Part shown: in pieces, positions 1-5,295 of the stretch
Layout of the letters: the number at the start of each line of letters is the position of its first letter
How positions within the stretch are numbered: position 1 is the first letter of the stretch
Assembly (NCBI GenBank): GCA_946490455.1
Contig: CAMLXE010000107.1
Span: 1 to 6,536 of the forward strand
Reading direction: 5' to 3'
DNA: 6,536 bases
Origin: an uncultured Desulfovibrio sp.
Lineage (GTDB): Bacteria; Desulfobacterota; Desulfovibrionia; Desulfovibrionales; Desulfovibrionaceae
The notes under the pieces: model-generated
The model's database searches: none
What the model was told of the DNA's origin: nothing
Seen by the model: the letters and a program-made list of their open reading frames with translations, nothing else
Program-made: the position numbers and the translations under genes

Positions 1-1
1 T

Positions 2-388
2 CAGCGCGGCTTCTTTGAGGAAGGCGTTCGCAAATTCCGTCCGCTCATCCTGAAGGATATTGCCGACGACATCGGCATGCATGAATCGACGGTCAGCCGT
101 ATTACCACCAACAAGTATGTGGCAACTCCCTTCGGCGTCTTTGAACTCAAGTTCTTCTTCAACAGCGCGCTGGAACTGGATGACGGCAGTCAGGTGGGTT
201 CGGAAAGCGTCAAGGCACTGATCAAGAAGTGCATCAGTGAGGAAGACCCCAGGTCGCCGCTTTCCGATGAACGGATCGGGGAAATTCTCAAGGAACATCT
301 CAAGGTCAATATTGCACGCAGAACTGTCGCCAAGTATCGGATGGCAATGGATATTCCTTCATCGTCCAGACGCAGGAGCCACTTCTGA
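2..388 (+). CDS. rpoN: RNA polymerase sigma-54 factor, C-terminal part (5' end outside window)
   Basis: This is the last 128 codons of sigma-54, read in the frame starting at base 2 and ending at TGA 386-388. Sigma-54 directs core RNA polymerase to -24/-12 promoters and needs AAA+ activators for open-complex formation. The visible part begins in the core-binding/HTH region: a helix-turn-helix around DIADDIGMHESTVSRITTNK is followed by YVATPFGVFELKFFF, both very typical of RpoN. The RpoN box ARRTVAKYRM lies at about 314-343; the family form is ARRTVAKYRE, so only the last residue differs. This box reads the -24 element. The protein ends about 14 residues after the box with a basic tail (SSSRRRSHF), normal for the family. 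hpf follows 139 bases downstream on the same strand, a widespread arrangement. Identification is secure; the start is outside the window. Confidence 0.96.
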   Translation, partial: QRGFFEEGVRKFRPLILKDIADDIGMHESTVSRITTNKYVATPFGVFELKFFFNSALELDDGSQVGSESVKALIKKCISEEDPRSPLSDERIGEILKEHLKVNIARRTVAKYRMAMDIPSSSRRRSHF

Positions 389-413
389 GAGCCGGCAGTC
401 ACCTTGATATGGC

Positions 414-468
414 TTGACAGATTCGGCAAAGCCTGTTGAAAGTACGTTATGGCTGACGGAGTTTTTTT
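414..468 (+). promoter_or_regulatory. Possible hpf promoter with perfect -35 TTGACA
   Basis: A perfect TTGACA lies at 414-419 in the rpoN-hpf gap. The best -10 at 17-bp spacing (TGAAAG, 437-442) matches the consensus at only three of six positions. A run of seven T follows at 462-468 with no convincing GC-rich stem before it, so I do not call a terminator. The gap is long enough (139 bases) for hpf to have its own promoter in addition to read-through from rpoN. The call rests on the -35 alone. Confidence 0.25.
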
Positions 469-514
469 CGATCTGTCCGTCTCTTCTCCAGGCGGTCGGA
501 TTGGTTCTTCAACC

Positions 515-522
515 AAAGGAGG
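515..522 (+). promoter_or_regulatory. Strong ribosome binding site of hpf
   Basis: AAAGGAGG ends five bases before ATG 528. It is close to perfect anti-SD complementarity and fixes 528 as the hpf start, rather than the in-frame ATG at 414, which would add 38 residues with no family resemblance. Confidence 0.85.
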
Positions 523-527
523 CCTGT

Positions 528-1058
528 ATGCATATCTCTTTCACATTCAAGAACTTTGAGCCTTCGGAACATCTTCGCAAATACGCCCGGCGCAGGATGG
601 AAAAGCTGGGACGTTTTCTGGGAAAGAATCCTGCTCTCGATGCTCAGGTTCTCATGTCGGTGGACAAGTTCCGGCAGCGTGTGGAAGTTCAGGTTTCCGG
701 AGAGGGCCTCAATATCGCGGCAACCGAAACGTCCGAAGACATGTATGCCACCATTGACCTTGTACTCGACAAGCTCGAGGCTCAGGTCAAGAAGTTCGCT
801 TCCCGCAATAAGGAAATTCAGCGCAATGGACGCGTCAATATCGATGTCTATACCTTTGACGCTGTAGAGACCGAAGATACGACCATCACCGGTCGGGACC
901 ATTTTTCACCCAAGCCCATGAGTCCGGAAGAAGCCGCCATGCAGATGGAAGCTCAGGATTTTGAATTCCTCACCTTCCTCAATTCCGAAAATGAGCGTAT
1001 CAACGTCATCTATCGACGGAAAAATGGTCATCTTGGTCTGATTGACCCCATTGTCTGA
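528..1058 (+). CDS. hpf: Long-form ribosome hibernation promoting factor (HPF/RaiA/YfiA family)
   Basis: The gene encodes 176 residues. HPF binds the 30S decoding region in stationary phase or stress and inactivates ribosomes; the long form itself drives 100S dimerisation. Residues 1-95 form the S30AE domain (MHISFTFKNF start, EHLRKYARRRMEKLGRFL helix, RVEVQV strand, DMYATIDLVLDKLEAQVKK helix). Residues 96-120 are a linker. Residues 121-174 are the C-terminal dimerisation domain, with KPMSPEEAAMQME, FLTFLNSENERINVIYRRK and GLIDP, all hallmarks of the long form. Enterobacterial short HPF (about 95 residues) lacks this domain. The start is chosen by the AAAGGAGG site. It lies between rpoN and rapZ and ends in a strong terminator, so it can be made independently of rapZ. 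The family is certain. Confidence 0.95.
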   Translation: MHISFTFKNFEPSEHLRKYARRRMEKLGRFLGKNPALDAQVLMSVDKFRQRVEVQVSGEGLNIAATETSEDMYATIDLVLDKLEAQVKKFASRNKEIQRNGRVNIDVYTFDAVETEDTTITGRDHFSPKPMSPEEAAMQMEAQDFEFLTFLNSENERINVIYRRKNGHLGLIDPIV

Positions 1059-1086
1059 TTGATTTTATGGTTCCCGAATGAGACAG

Positions 1087-1121
1087 CCCGTCCGGACCAG
1101 CTCTTCCGGACGGGTTTCTTT
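1087..1121 (+). terminator. Rho-independent terminator after hpf
   Basis: A perfect 10-bp GC-rich stem, CCCGTCCGGA (1087-1096) pairing with TCCGGACGGG (1105-1114), has an 8-base loop and is followed directly by TTTCTTT (1115-1121). It starts 28 bases after the hpf stop. It lies inside the region that stays open upstream of rapZ, arguing that this region is non-coding. Part of the hpf transcript may read through into rapZ. Confidence 0.9.
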
Positions 1122-1125
1122 ACCA

Positions 1126-1141
1126 GAAAACCGTGGTTTTC
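1126..1141. repeat. Perfect 16-bp palindrome upstream of rapZ
   Basis: GAAAACC-GT-GGTTTTC is a perfect inverted repeat with 7-bp arms. It sits between the hpf terminator and the rapZ ribosome binding site, 35 bases before ATG 1177. As RNA it would be a weak six-pair hairpin with loop CGTG; as DNA it has the symmetry of an operator. No T-run follows, so it is not a second terminator. Function unknown. Confidence 0.4.
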
Positions 1142-1176
1142 GGCCTGAAGGCAGAAGCCGCCATTCAGGGAAAGCA

Positions 1177-2130
1177 ATGACAGCAGCATCCACCACCTCA
1201 CAGCATTCCGTGAATGCACAGACGCGGGAGTCCGCTCCCGAAACGCCGCAGCGCAGGAATGAGAGCCTCATTCTTCTCGTCATCGGCCTGTCCGGAGCCG
1301 GAAAAAGTACCGTTCTCCATGTGTTTGAAGACATGCGGCTGTTTACGGCAGACGGCGTTCCCCCGCTTCTCATGCCGCAGATGGTCCAGCTTCTCCAGAG
1401 TTCCTCGCTCGAAAAGGCCCGCGGCATCGCTCTGGGACTGGATCAGAAGCGCGGTGAATTCAGTGCGGAACTGGATGAAGCCCTGCATCAGCTTTCCGGA
1501 ATGGGCTTTCGGGTCCAGATTCTCTTCCTTGAGGCCGAACCTGCCGTCCTCATGCGCCGCTATGCCACCACACGCCGGCCGCATCCGCTCGAACGGGAAG
1601 GTGTCGGTCTTGAGCAGGCCGTACACGAGGAAGCGCAACGACTGGCTCCGGTACGGGAAATGGCCGACCGGGTCATCGACACCTCATCCTATTCCATCCA
1701 TGATCTGCGTCGGGTCATCCAGCGTCGCTGGAACAGCACCCAGGAACGGGCCCACGCCATCAAGGTGAACCTTGTCTCCTTCGGATTCAAGTATGGCGTT
1801 CCGCGTGAAGCGGACATGGTCTTTGATCTGCGCTTCCTGCCCAATCCCTATTTTGTTGAAAAACTGCGTCCATTTACGGGAAAAAACAAGGAAGTTGCCG
1901 CCTATGTGTTCGGTGAACCTTCTGCCAGGGAATTCAAAAAGCGGCTTATCGACTTCATGACCTTTCTCCTTCCTCTCTATGATGCGGAAGGCCGTTACAG
2001 AATCACCATTGCTCTGGGCTGCACAGGGGGCAAGCATCGCTCCGTTGCCATGACCGAAGCGCTCATGCGTGCCCTCAAGAGACAGGACTATGCCGTTTCG
2101 GCAGAACATCGGCATATGGAACTGGGATAG
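1177..2130 (+). CDS. rapZ: RapZ family nucleotide-binding protein / RNase adapter
   Basis: The gene encodes 317 residues from ATG 1177. RapZ in enterobacteria binds small RNAs and presents GlmZ to RNase E to control glucosamine-6-phosphate synthesis; its role outside enterobacteria is largely unknown. The N-terminal P-loop domain has Walker A GLSGAGKS (37-44), DGVPP (59-63, DNLPP/DGLPA in relatives), RRPHPL (133-138) and VIDTS (166-170). The C-terminal domain has SFGFKYGVPREADMVFDLRF (201-220), LPNPYF and GCTGGKHRSV (281-290), the binding loop conserved in the family. About 27 polar residues precede the usual family start. ATG 1177 has AGGGA (1167-1171) five bases upstream, whereas in-frame ATG 1078 would translate through the hpf terminator; a start caller could still choose 1078 (350 residues). 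A lysE-type gene follows after 3 bases. No ptsN or other PTS gene is next to it. Confidence 0.93.
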   Translation: MTAASTTSQHSVNAQTRESAPETPQRRNESLILLVIGLSGAGKSTVLHVFEDMRLFTADGVPPLLMPQMVQLLQSSSLEKARGIALGLDQKRGEFSAELDEALHQLSGMGFRVQILFLEAEPAVLMRRYATTRRPHPLEREGVGLEQAVHEEAQRLAPVREMADRVIDTSSYSIHDLRRVIQRRWNSTQERAHAIKVNLVSFGFKYGVPREADMVFDLRFLPNPYFVEKLRPFTGKNKEVAAYVFGEPSAREFKKRLIDFMTFLLPLYDAEGRYRITIALGCTGGKHRSVAMTEALMRALKRQDYAVSAEHRHMELG

Positions 2131-2133
2131 CCC

Positions 2134-2760
2134 ATGCCGACAATCGAAACCATCTGCACCTTCTTTGTGACGGCCCTGATCATGGGGCTTGCACCGGGAC
2201 CGGACATCATCTTTGTTCTTACCCAGTCCGCCCTTTATGGCGCACGCGCCGGCATCAGCACCATGTTTGGCCTGCTTACCGGCATCTGCGGACACACCAC
2301 GGCTGTGGCGCTCGGTGTTGCCGCACTGTTCCAGACATCGGAGCTGGCCTTCTCTGTCCTCAAGTTTGCCGGAGCCGCCTACCTGCTCTATCTGGCCTGG
2401 CTCTCCTTCCGCAGCGGTGCCTCCACAGCCCATCTGGAACGCTCGAAATTTCCGGGCTACTGGGCGCTCTATCGCCGCGGGGTGATCATGAATATCACCA
2501 ATCCCAAGGTCACCCTCTTCTTTCTCGCCTTCCTGCCCCAGTTCGTCGATCCTGCACGGGGAAACGTTTCGCTCCAGATCATCCTTTTCGGCCTGCTCTT
2601 CCAGCTTGCCTCCCTCCTTGTGTTTGGAACGGTCTCCCTTCTCGGTGGAAAGCTCGCCGAACGCTTCAACAGATCTGTCCGCGGTCAGCTGATCATGAAT
2701 CGAATTGCCGGAACGGTCTTTGTTGTTCTGGCACTTGCGCTGCTGTTTTCCTCACGCTGA
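2134..2760 (+). CDS. LysE/RhtB family amino-acid exporter
   Basis: The gene encodes 208 residues of a hydrophobic inner-membrane protein with about six membrane segments. LysE/RhtB proteins export amino acids or related metabolites (lysine, homoserine, threonine, leucine) by proton antiport; the substrate cannot be read from sequence. Family marks are MGLAPGPDIIFVLTQSALYG near the N-terminus (PGPD at 21-24), GARAGISTMFGLLTG (36-50), LKFAGAAYLLYLAWLSFRSG (76-95) and NITNPKVTLFFLAFLPQFV (120-138). Length fits the usual 200-215. The start lies 3 bases after the rapZ stop; GGGA at 2124-2127 inside the end of rapZ serves as ribosome binding site, so translation is probably coupled and the two genes share a transcript. 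The last 9 bases overlap the end of the convergent PAP2 gene. A functional link to rapZ is not evident. Confidence 0.92.
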   Translation: MPTIETICTFFVTALIMGLAPGPDIIFVLTQSALYGARAGISTMFGLLTGICGHTTAVALGVAALFQTSELAFSVLKFAGAAYLLYLAWLSFRSGASTAHLERSKFPGYWALYRRGVIMNITNPKVTLFFLAFLPQFVDPARGNVSLQIILFGLLFQLASLLVFGTVSLLGGKLAERFNRSVRGQLIMNRIAGTVFVVLALALLFSSR

Positions 2761-3528
2761 CGTTTCATCAGGAAGTCTGCCGCCATTCCTGTCATCCTGT
2801 CCCATGACCGGTGCAGCATGCGGGCGGTCGGCTTTCTGTATCCTCCATTGCCGAAAAAGACGGTATGTGGCAAGTCGTATCAGGCAGATTATCAGCCATG
2901 CCGCCAGCATGGAAAAAAGCGTATGTGAAAGGAAATGAGCGCCTCTGGCCATCTGGTAGATTCCCATTGCCCAGCCAAGAGTCAGTCCTGTGCCAAGGCC
3001 GATTCTGCTGGCCCTGCGGGAATTGAAGCAGAAATAAAGCCCCATCAGCGCAAACCCTCCCGAAGCATGCCCCGCCGGGAAGCCTTTTCCTCTGGAATGC
3101 CCTTCATTTTCCGAAGACGCGGGTTCAAGAACATGCTGGTAGGCGCGCGAACCTCCAAAGGCCTGCAATTCATAAGGACAGTATATATTGGATATCTGCT
3201 TGCCTGCCGCAATGCTGGAGGGGACAAGAACAAGGGAAAGAAGCAGGATCAGCGACGGATAATGTATGGTCCTGTGCGTTACAAGAAACCGGATGCACAA
3301 CAGTACGCAGCCCACACCGACAAGCCCCAAAAGGATCTTCGGCCCCGTGTACAGCCATGGTTTCAACCTGATTTGCCAGTCTGCATCCACCAGCCATGCA
3401 TGCCTCGAAGCATCATAAAAATGCTGCTGAACCTGCATATCCATACCTGAAAAGCTCTCCAGACAAAGAATCACGACAAGTCCGACCAGGCAAAGGAGCA
3501 GATTGTATCCGATGGTTCTTTCATGCAT
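2752..3528 (-). CDS. PAP2-family membrane phosphatase
   Basis: The gene encodes 258 residues of a polytopic inner-membrane protein with about six hydrophobic segments (near 8-24, 62-80, 92-108, 158-169, 176-192, 204-220). PAP2 enzymes hydrolyse lipid phosphates at the periplasmic face (phosphatidate, undecaprenyl pyrophosphate, PGP, lipid A phosphates); which one here is unknown. Motif 1 is GKQISNIYCP (109-118, K110), motif 2 is FPAGHASGG (150-158, H154) and motif 3 is ARGAHFLSHTL (194-204), with H198 the likely nucleophile. Motif 1 ends in CP where classical enzymes have RP, and motif 3 differs from SRxxxxxHxxxD, as in a PAP2 subgroup with RGAHFLSH. The C-terminal 30 residues are polar. The start has GGAGAG six bases upstream, and the gene begins 2 bases after the kinase stop, so the two form an operon. 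Envelope lipid modification under two-component control is a reasonable inference. Confidence 0.88.
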   Translation of the reverse strand: MHERTIGYNLLLCLVGLVVILCLESFSGMDMQVQQHFYDASRHAWLVDADWQIRLKPWLYTGPKILLGLVGVGCVLLCIRFLVTHRTIHYPSLILLLSLVLVPSSIAAGKQISNIYCPYELQAFGGSRAYQHVLEPASSENEGHSRGKGFPAGHASGGFALMGLYFCFNSRRASRIGLGTGLTLGWAMGIYQMARGAHFLSHTLFSMLAAWLIICLIRLATYRLFRQWRIQKADRPHAAPVMGQDDRNGGRLPDETSA

Positions 3529-3530
3529 GC

Positions 3531-4457
3531 CTAACTCTCCAGCGGCAAGCGCAGGATCACCATCAATCCGGCAGACGTTCCTGTCCTTCCCTCCGGATCG
3601 GCAGCAGGAATATTTTGCGCTTCAACGGTTCCACCATGAGCCTGTACAGCCTGCTCCACCAGAGAAAGGCCGAGTCCAACCCCTCCGCTGTCACGATCCC
3701 GTGCTTCATCAACCCGATAAAACGGGCGAAACAAAAGCGAAAGCGAAGAATCCGGCACTCCAGGCCCCTGATCGCTGATGGAAATAACGGCCTCCCGATG
3801 TTTCCCCGTGTGATCCGAACAGGTCTTTATGAAAATACGGCTTTGTGGTGGCGTATGCCGCAAGGCATTCCGGACGACATTCTCTATGGCTCGCCGCAAA
3901 AGCTGTCTGTGTCCCAGAACAGGCAATGGGCCGGAGAGACAGGTCTCTATGCGAAGTCCTTTGGTTGCGCCTTCAAATCTGGCATCTTCGGCCACCTCCT
4001 GAACCAGTTCGGCAAGGTCAACAGAATCGCGTGACTCTTCCACTGCCCGAATGGAATTTCGTGCCTGAGTCAGAAGCACGCCGATAAGTTCGCTCATGCG
4101 TTCGACTTCCCTGTCCGCACGATCCAGATAGGGCAAGGCATTGCCTATGGTCTCCTGTCTCCTGGCCAATGCCAGAGCCATTCCCATACGTGCCAGCGGA
4201 GAACGCAATTCATGCGAAATATCTCCGAGGAGCCGACGTTCACCTTCAATCTGGCGTGCGAGTCGCTCCGTCATCAGGTTGAAGCCTCTGGACATGGCTC
4301 CGATCTCATCCCCCCGCAGGCAGTCTTTTGCCGTCATACGCACCTCAAGATCGCCAGAGGCCAGACGAATCGTGTTTCTTGTCAGCCGGGAAATCGTTCC
4401 GGTAAACAGGCGGCTCAGAAACAGGCAGCCTATGGCAGTGGGAACAAGCGCATCCAC
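3531..4457 (-). CDS. CpxA-like sensor histidine kinase, N-terminally truncated (likely pseudogene or remnant)
   Basis: The open frame encodes 308 residues. It resembles CpxA, a HAMP-type kinase that autophosphorylates on His and controls a CpxR-type regulator. Present are a stub of the second membrane helix (about 3-18), HAMP (about 19-72), the H-box LLGDISHELRSPLARM with H82, N-box ENVVRNALRH (192-201), G1 DQGPG (229-233), F-box LFRPFYRVDEARDRDSGG and G2 GGVGLGL (258-264), so the catalytic core looks intact. Missing are the first membrane helix and periplasmic sensor: E. coli CpxA has its His at 248, so about 165 residues are gone. The first possible start is GTG 4457, immediately after an in-frame TGA (4460-4458), with no good ribosome binding site. 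It overlaps the damaged end of the regulator by 28 bases in another frame. If made, it would be poorly anchored and without input. PAP2 follows 2 bases later. Confidence 0.85.
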   Translation of the reverse strand: MDALVPTAIGCLFLSRLFTGTISRLTRNTIRLASGDLEVRMTAKDCLRGDEIGAMSRGFNLMTERLARQIEGERRLLGDISHELRSPLARMGMALALARRQETIGNALPYLDRADREVERMSELIGVLLTQARNSIRAVEESRDSVDLAELVQEVAEDARFEGATKGLRIETCLSGPLPVLGHRQLLRRAIENVVRNALRHTPPQSRIFIKTCSDHTGKHREAVISISDQGPGVPDSSLSLLFRPFYRVDEARDRDSGGVGLGLSLVEQAVQAHGGTVEAQNIPAADPEGRTGTSAGLMVILRLPLES

Positions 4458-4460
4458 TCA
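4430..4460 (-). other. Deletion junction between response regulator and kinase
   Basis: Reading leftwards, the regulator is family-like up to PFDRSLE (ending near 4454), then gives eight unrelated residues and TAG at 4432-4430. In the next frame over, sequence that fits the tail of a CpxA membrane helix begins at GTG 4457 (LVPTAIGCLFLS). The two homologous regions therefore meet within a few bases of 4450-4460. The usual last 35-40 codons of the regulator, the intergenic part and about 165 kinase codons are absent, a loss of around 0.6 kb that also shifts frame. The exact breakpoint needs an intact relative. An assembly error cannot be excluded. Confidence 0.75.
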
Positions 4461-5068
4461 AGGCTGCGATCAAAAGGCCTTGCGCCCCTTCCCAGCGCCT
4501 GTCTGGTGAGCTGTTCACGCGCTACAGGAACACCGGGAGTTTCCAGCAATAATTGCAGCAGGCGAAACTCGGCTCCGGTCAGGGAGATGTTCACGCCCCC
4601 GAGTGAAACCTTTCGATGTACCGTATCCATGCAAAGATCCCCCACGGACAGAATGCAGGCAGAACGGGGACTGGTTCCACCTGCCGGGGCACTCCCGCAC
4701 GAAGTTGCCGTACGACGCAAGATAGCCCGCATACGCGCTACCAGTTCTCTGGGGTTAAAGGGTTTTGGCAGATAGTCATCCGCTCCCATTTCAAGGCCGA
4801 TCACTCTGTCAACATCATCGCCTCTGGCCGTAAGCATCAGTATGGGAACAGCATTTTCCTGCCCGCGAAGCGCCGAAAGAATCTGAAAGCCTGTCTTGCC
4901 GGGCAGCATGACATCCAGGATGATGATATCCCAGCTTTCTCCTGTCGCCTGCCGCAGCCCGTCTGCGCCATTGTGGGCCACCGTACAGGAAAAGCCTTCT
5001 GGCTCCAGATACTCTCTGAGCAACCCGCAAAGTTCACGGTCATCATCAATCAGCAAAATCCGCGTCAT
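4430..5068 (-). CDS. CpxR-like response regulator (OmpR family), C-terminally truncated
   Basis: The open frame encodes 212 residues. The receiver domain (1-119) is complete: acidic pocket DDD (8-10), phospho-acceptor D52 in LDVMLPG, T80 in LTARG, K102 in LPKPF. The run GADDYLPKPFNPRELVARMR is very CpxR-like. A linker (120-138) leads to the winged-helix domain (about 139 onwards), with LTGAEFRLLQLLLE and REQLTRQALGRGARPFDRSL. After E204 the sequence departs into WMRLFPLP and stops. The expected DMHISNLRRKL recognition helix and RGxGY wing are lost, so phosphorylation should work but DNA binding should not. ATG 5068 gives the canonical MTRILLIDDD start with GGGGGAA just upstream; in-frame ATG 5080 would add MGEL. 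The gene is first in the set leading to the kinase and PAP2, and diverges from the LTA-synthase-like gene, a likely former target. Confidence 0.87.
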   Translation of the reverse strand: MTRILLIDDDRELCGLLREYLEPEGFSCTVAHNGADGLRQATGESWDIIILDVMLPGKTGFQILSALRGQENAVPILMLTARGDDVDRVIGLEMGADDYLPKPFNPRELVARMRAILRRTATSCGSAPAGGTSPRSACILSVGDLCMDTVHRKVSLGGVNISLTGAEFRLLQLLLETPGVPVAREQLTRQALGRGARPFDRSLEWMRLFPLP

Positions 5069-5211
5069 GAGTTCCCCCATTCTTCATATCTGGTGTTCGG
5101 ACAGCACGACCAGTCCCGTCCGATACACATCCACCAGAACCCGATCGGTCTTCAGCAGACAGAACAGCCTTACATCAAAAACCGCAGCACACCAAGAGGA
5201 GATTCCTTTTG

Positions 5212-5247
5212 GTGACCATTCGTTACATTCCGTGACGGCACTGTGAC
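5212..5247. promoter_or_regulatory. Four phased GTKAC half-sites, candidate OmpR/CpxR-type operator
   Basis: GTGAC (5212-5216), GTTAC (5222-5226), GTGAC (5232-5236) and GTGAC (5243-5247) repeat in one orientation at steps of 10, 10 and 11 bp. OmpR-family regulators bind tandem repeats at this helical spacing, and the E. coli CpxR box is GTAAA-N5-GTAAA, the same geometry with a related word. The array ends 48 bases before the start of the plus-strand LTA-synthase-like gene and lies about 145-180 bases upstream of the regulator start. The last repeat (GTGACA, 5243-5248) could stand at a -35 with TGTATC (5266-5271) as a poor -10, as in an activated promoter. Recognised by spacing only; no binding data. 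Confidence 0.45.
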
Positions 5248-5283
5248 ATATCCGCTGATAAACGGTGTATCCAATCTCGCCTA

Positions 5284-5288
5284 AAGGA
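5284..5288 (+). promoter_or_regulatory. Ribosome binding site of the LTA-synthase-like gene
   Basis: AAGGA lies seven bases before ATG 5296 and supports that start; the protein from there opens with a basic residue patch and a membrane helix. Confidence 0.65.
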
Positions 5289-5295
5289 TACCCTT

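Noticed and set aside
462..468. T7 run as a terminator of rpoN.
   Set aside because: No GC-rich inverted repeat of more than a few base pairs lies immediately before it.
414..527. In-frame ATG 414 as start of hpf.
   Set aside because: It would add 38 residues with no HPF resemblance and ignore the near-perfect AAAGGAGG site before ATG 528.
1684..2433. Long minus-strand open frame (249 codons) across rapZ and the exporter gene.
   Set aside because: It is antisense to two clear family members, its product is low-complexity and unlike any family I know, and it has no ribosome binding site or context.
2729..2744. Sigma-54-like promoter TGGCAC-N5-CTGCT, tempting because rpoN is in the window.
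   Set aside because: It lies inside the end of the lysE-type gene on the plus strand, and the next gene downstream is convergent, so there is nothing for it to drive. The -12 also has a mismatch.
3396..4034. Plus-strand open frame (212 codons) opposite the kinase and PAP2 genes.
   Set aside because: It is a shadow of the well-supported minus-strand kinase; the translation shows no domain pattern.
4212..4775. Plus-strand open frame (187 codons) spanning the regulator-kinase junction.
   Set aside because: It is antisense to the receiver/HAMP coding sequence on both sides of the junction and has no recognisable features.
5066..5080. ATG 5080 as start of the response regulator.
   Set aside because: ATG 5068 gives the canonical MTRILLIDDD beginning and has GGGGGAA right upstream; 5080 has only a weak site. 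The choice changes just four residues.
5212..5235. Seven-codon leader peptide starting at GTG 5212 after GAGGAG (5196-5201).
   Set aside because: The spacing is long, the peptide (VTIRYIP) has no attenuation logic, and the same bases are better explained by the phased GTKAC repeats.
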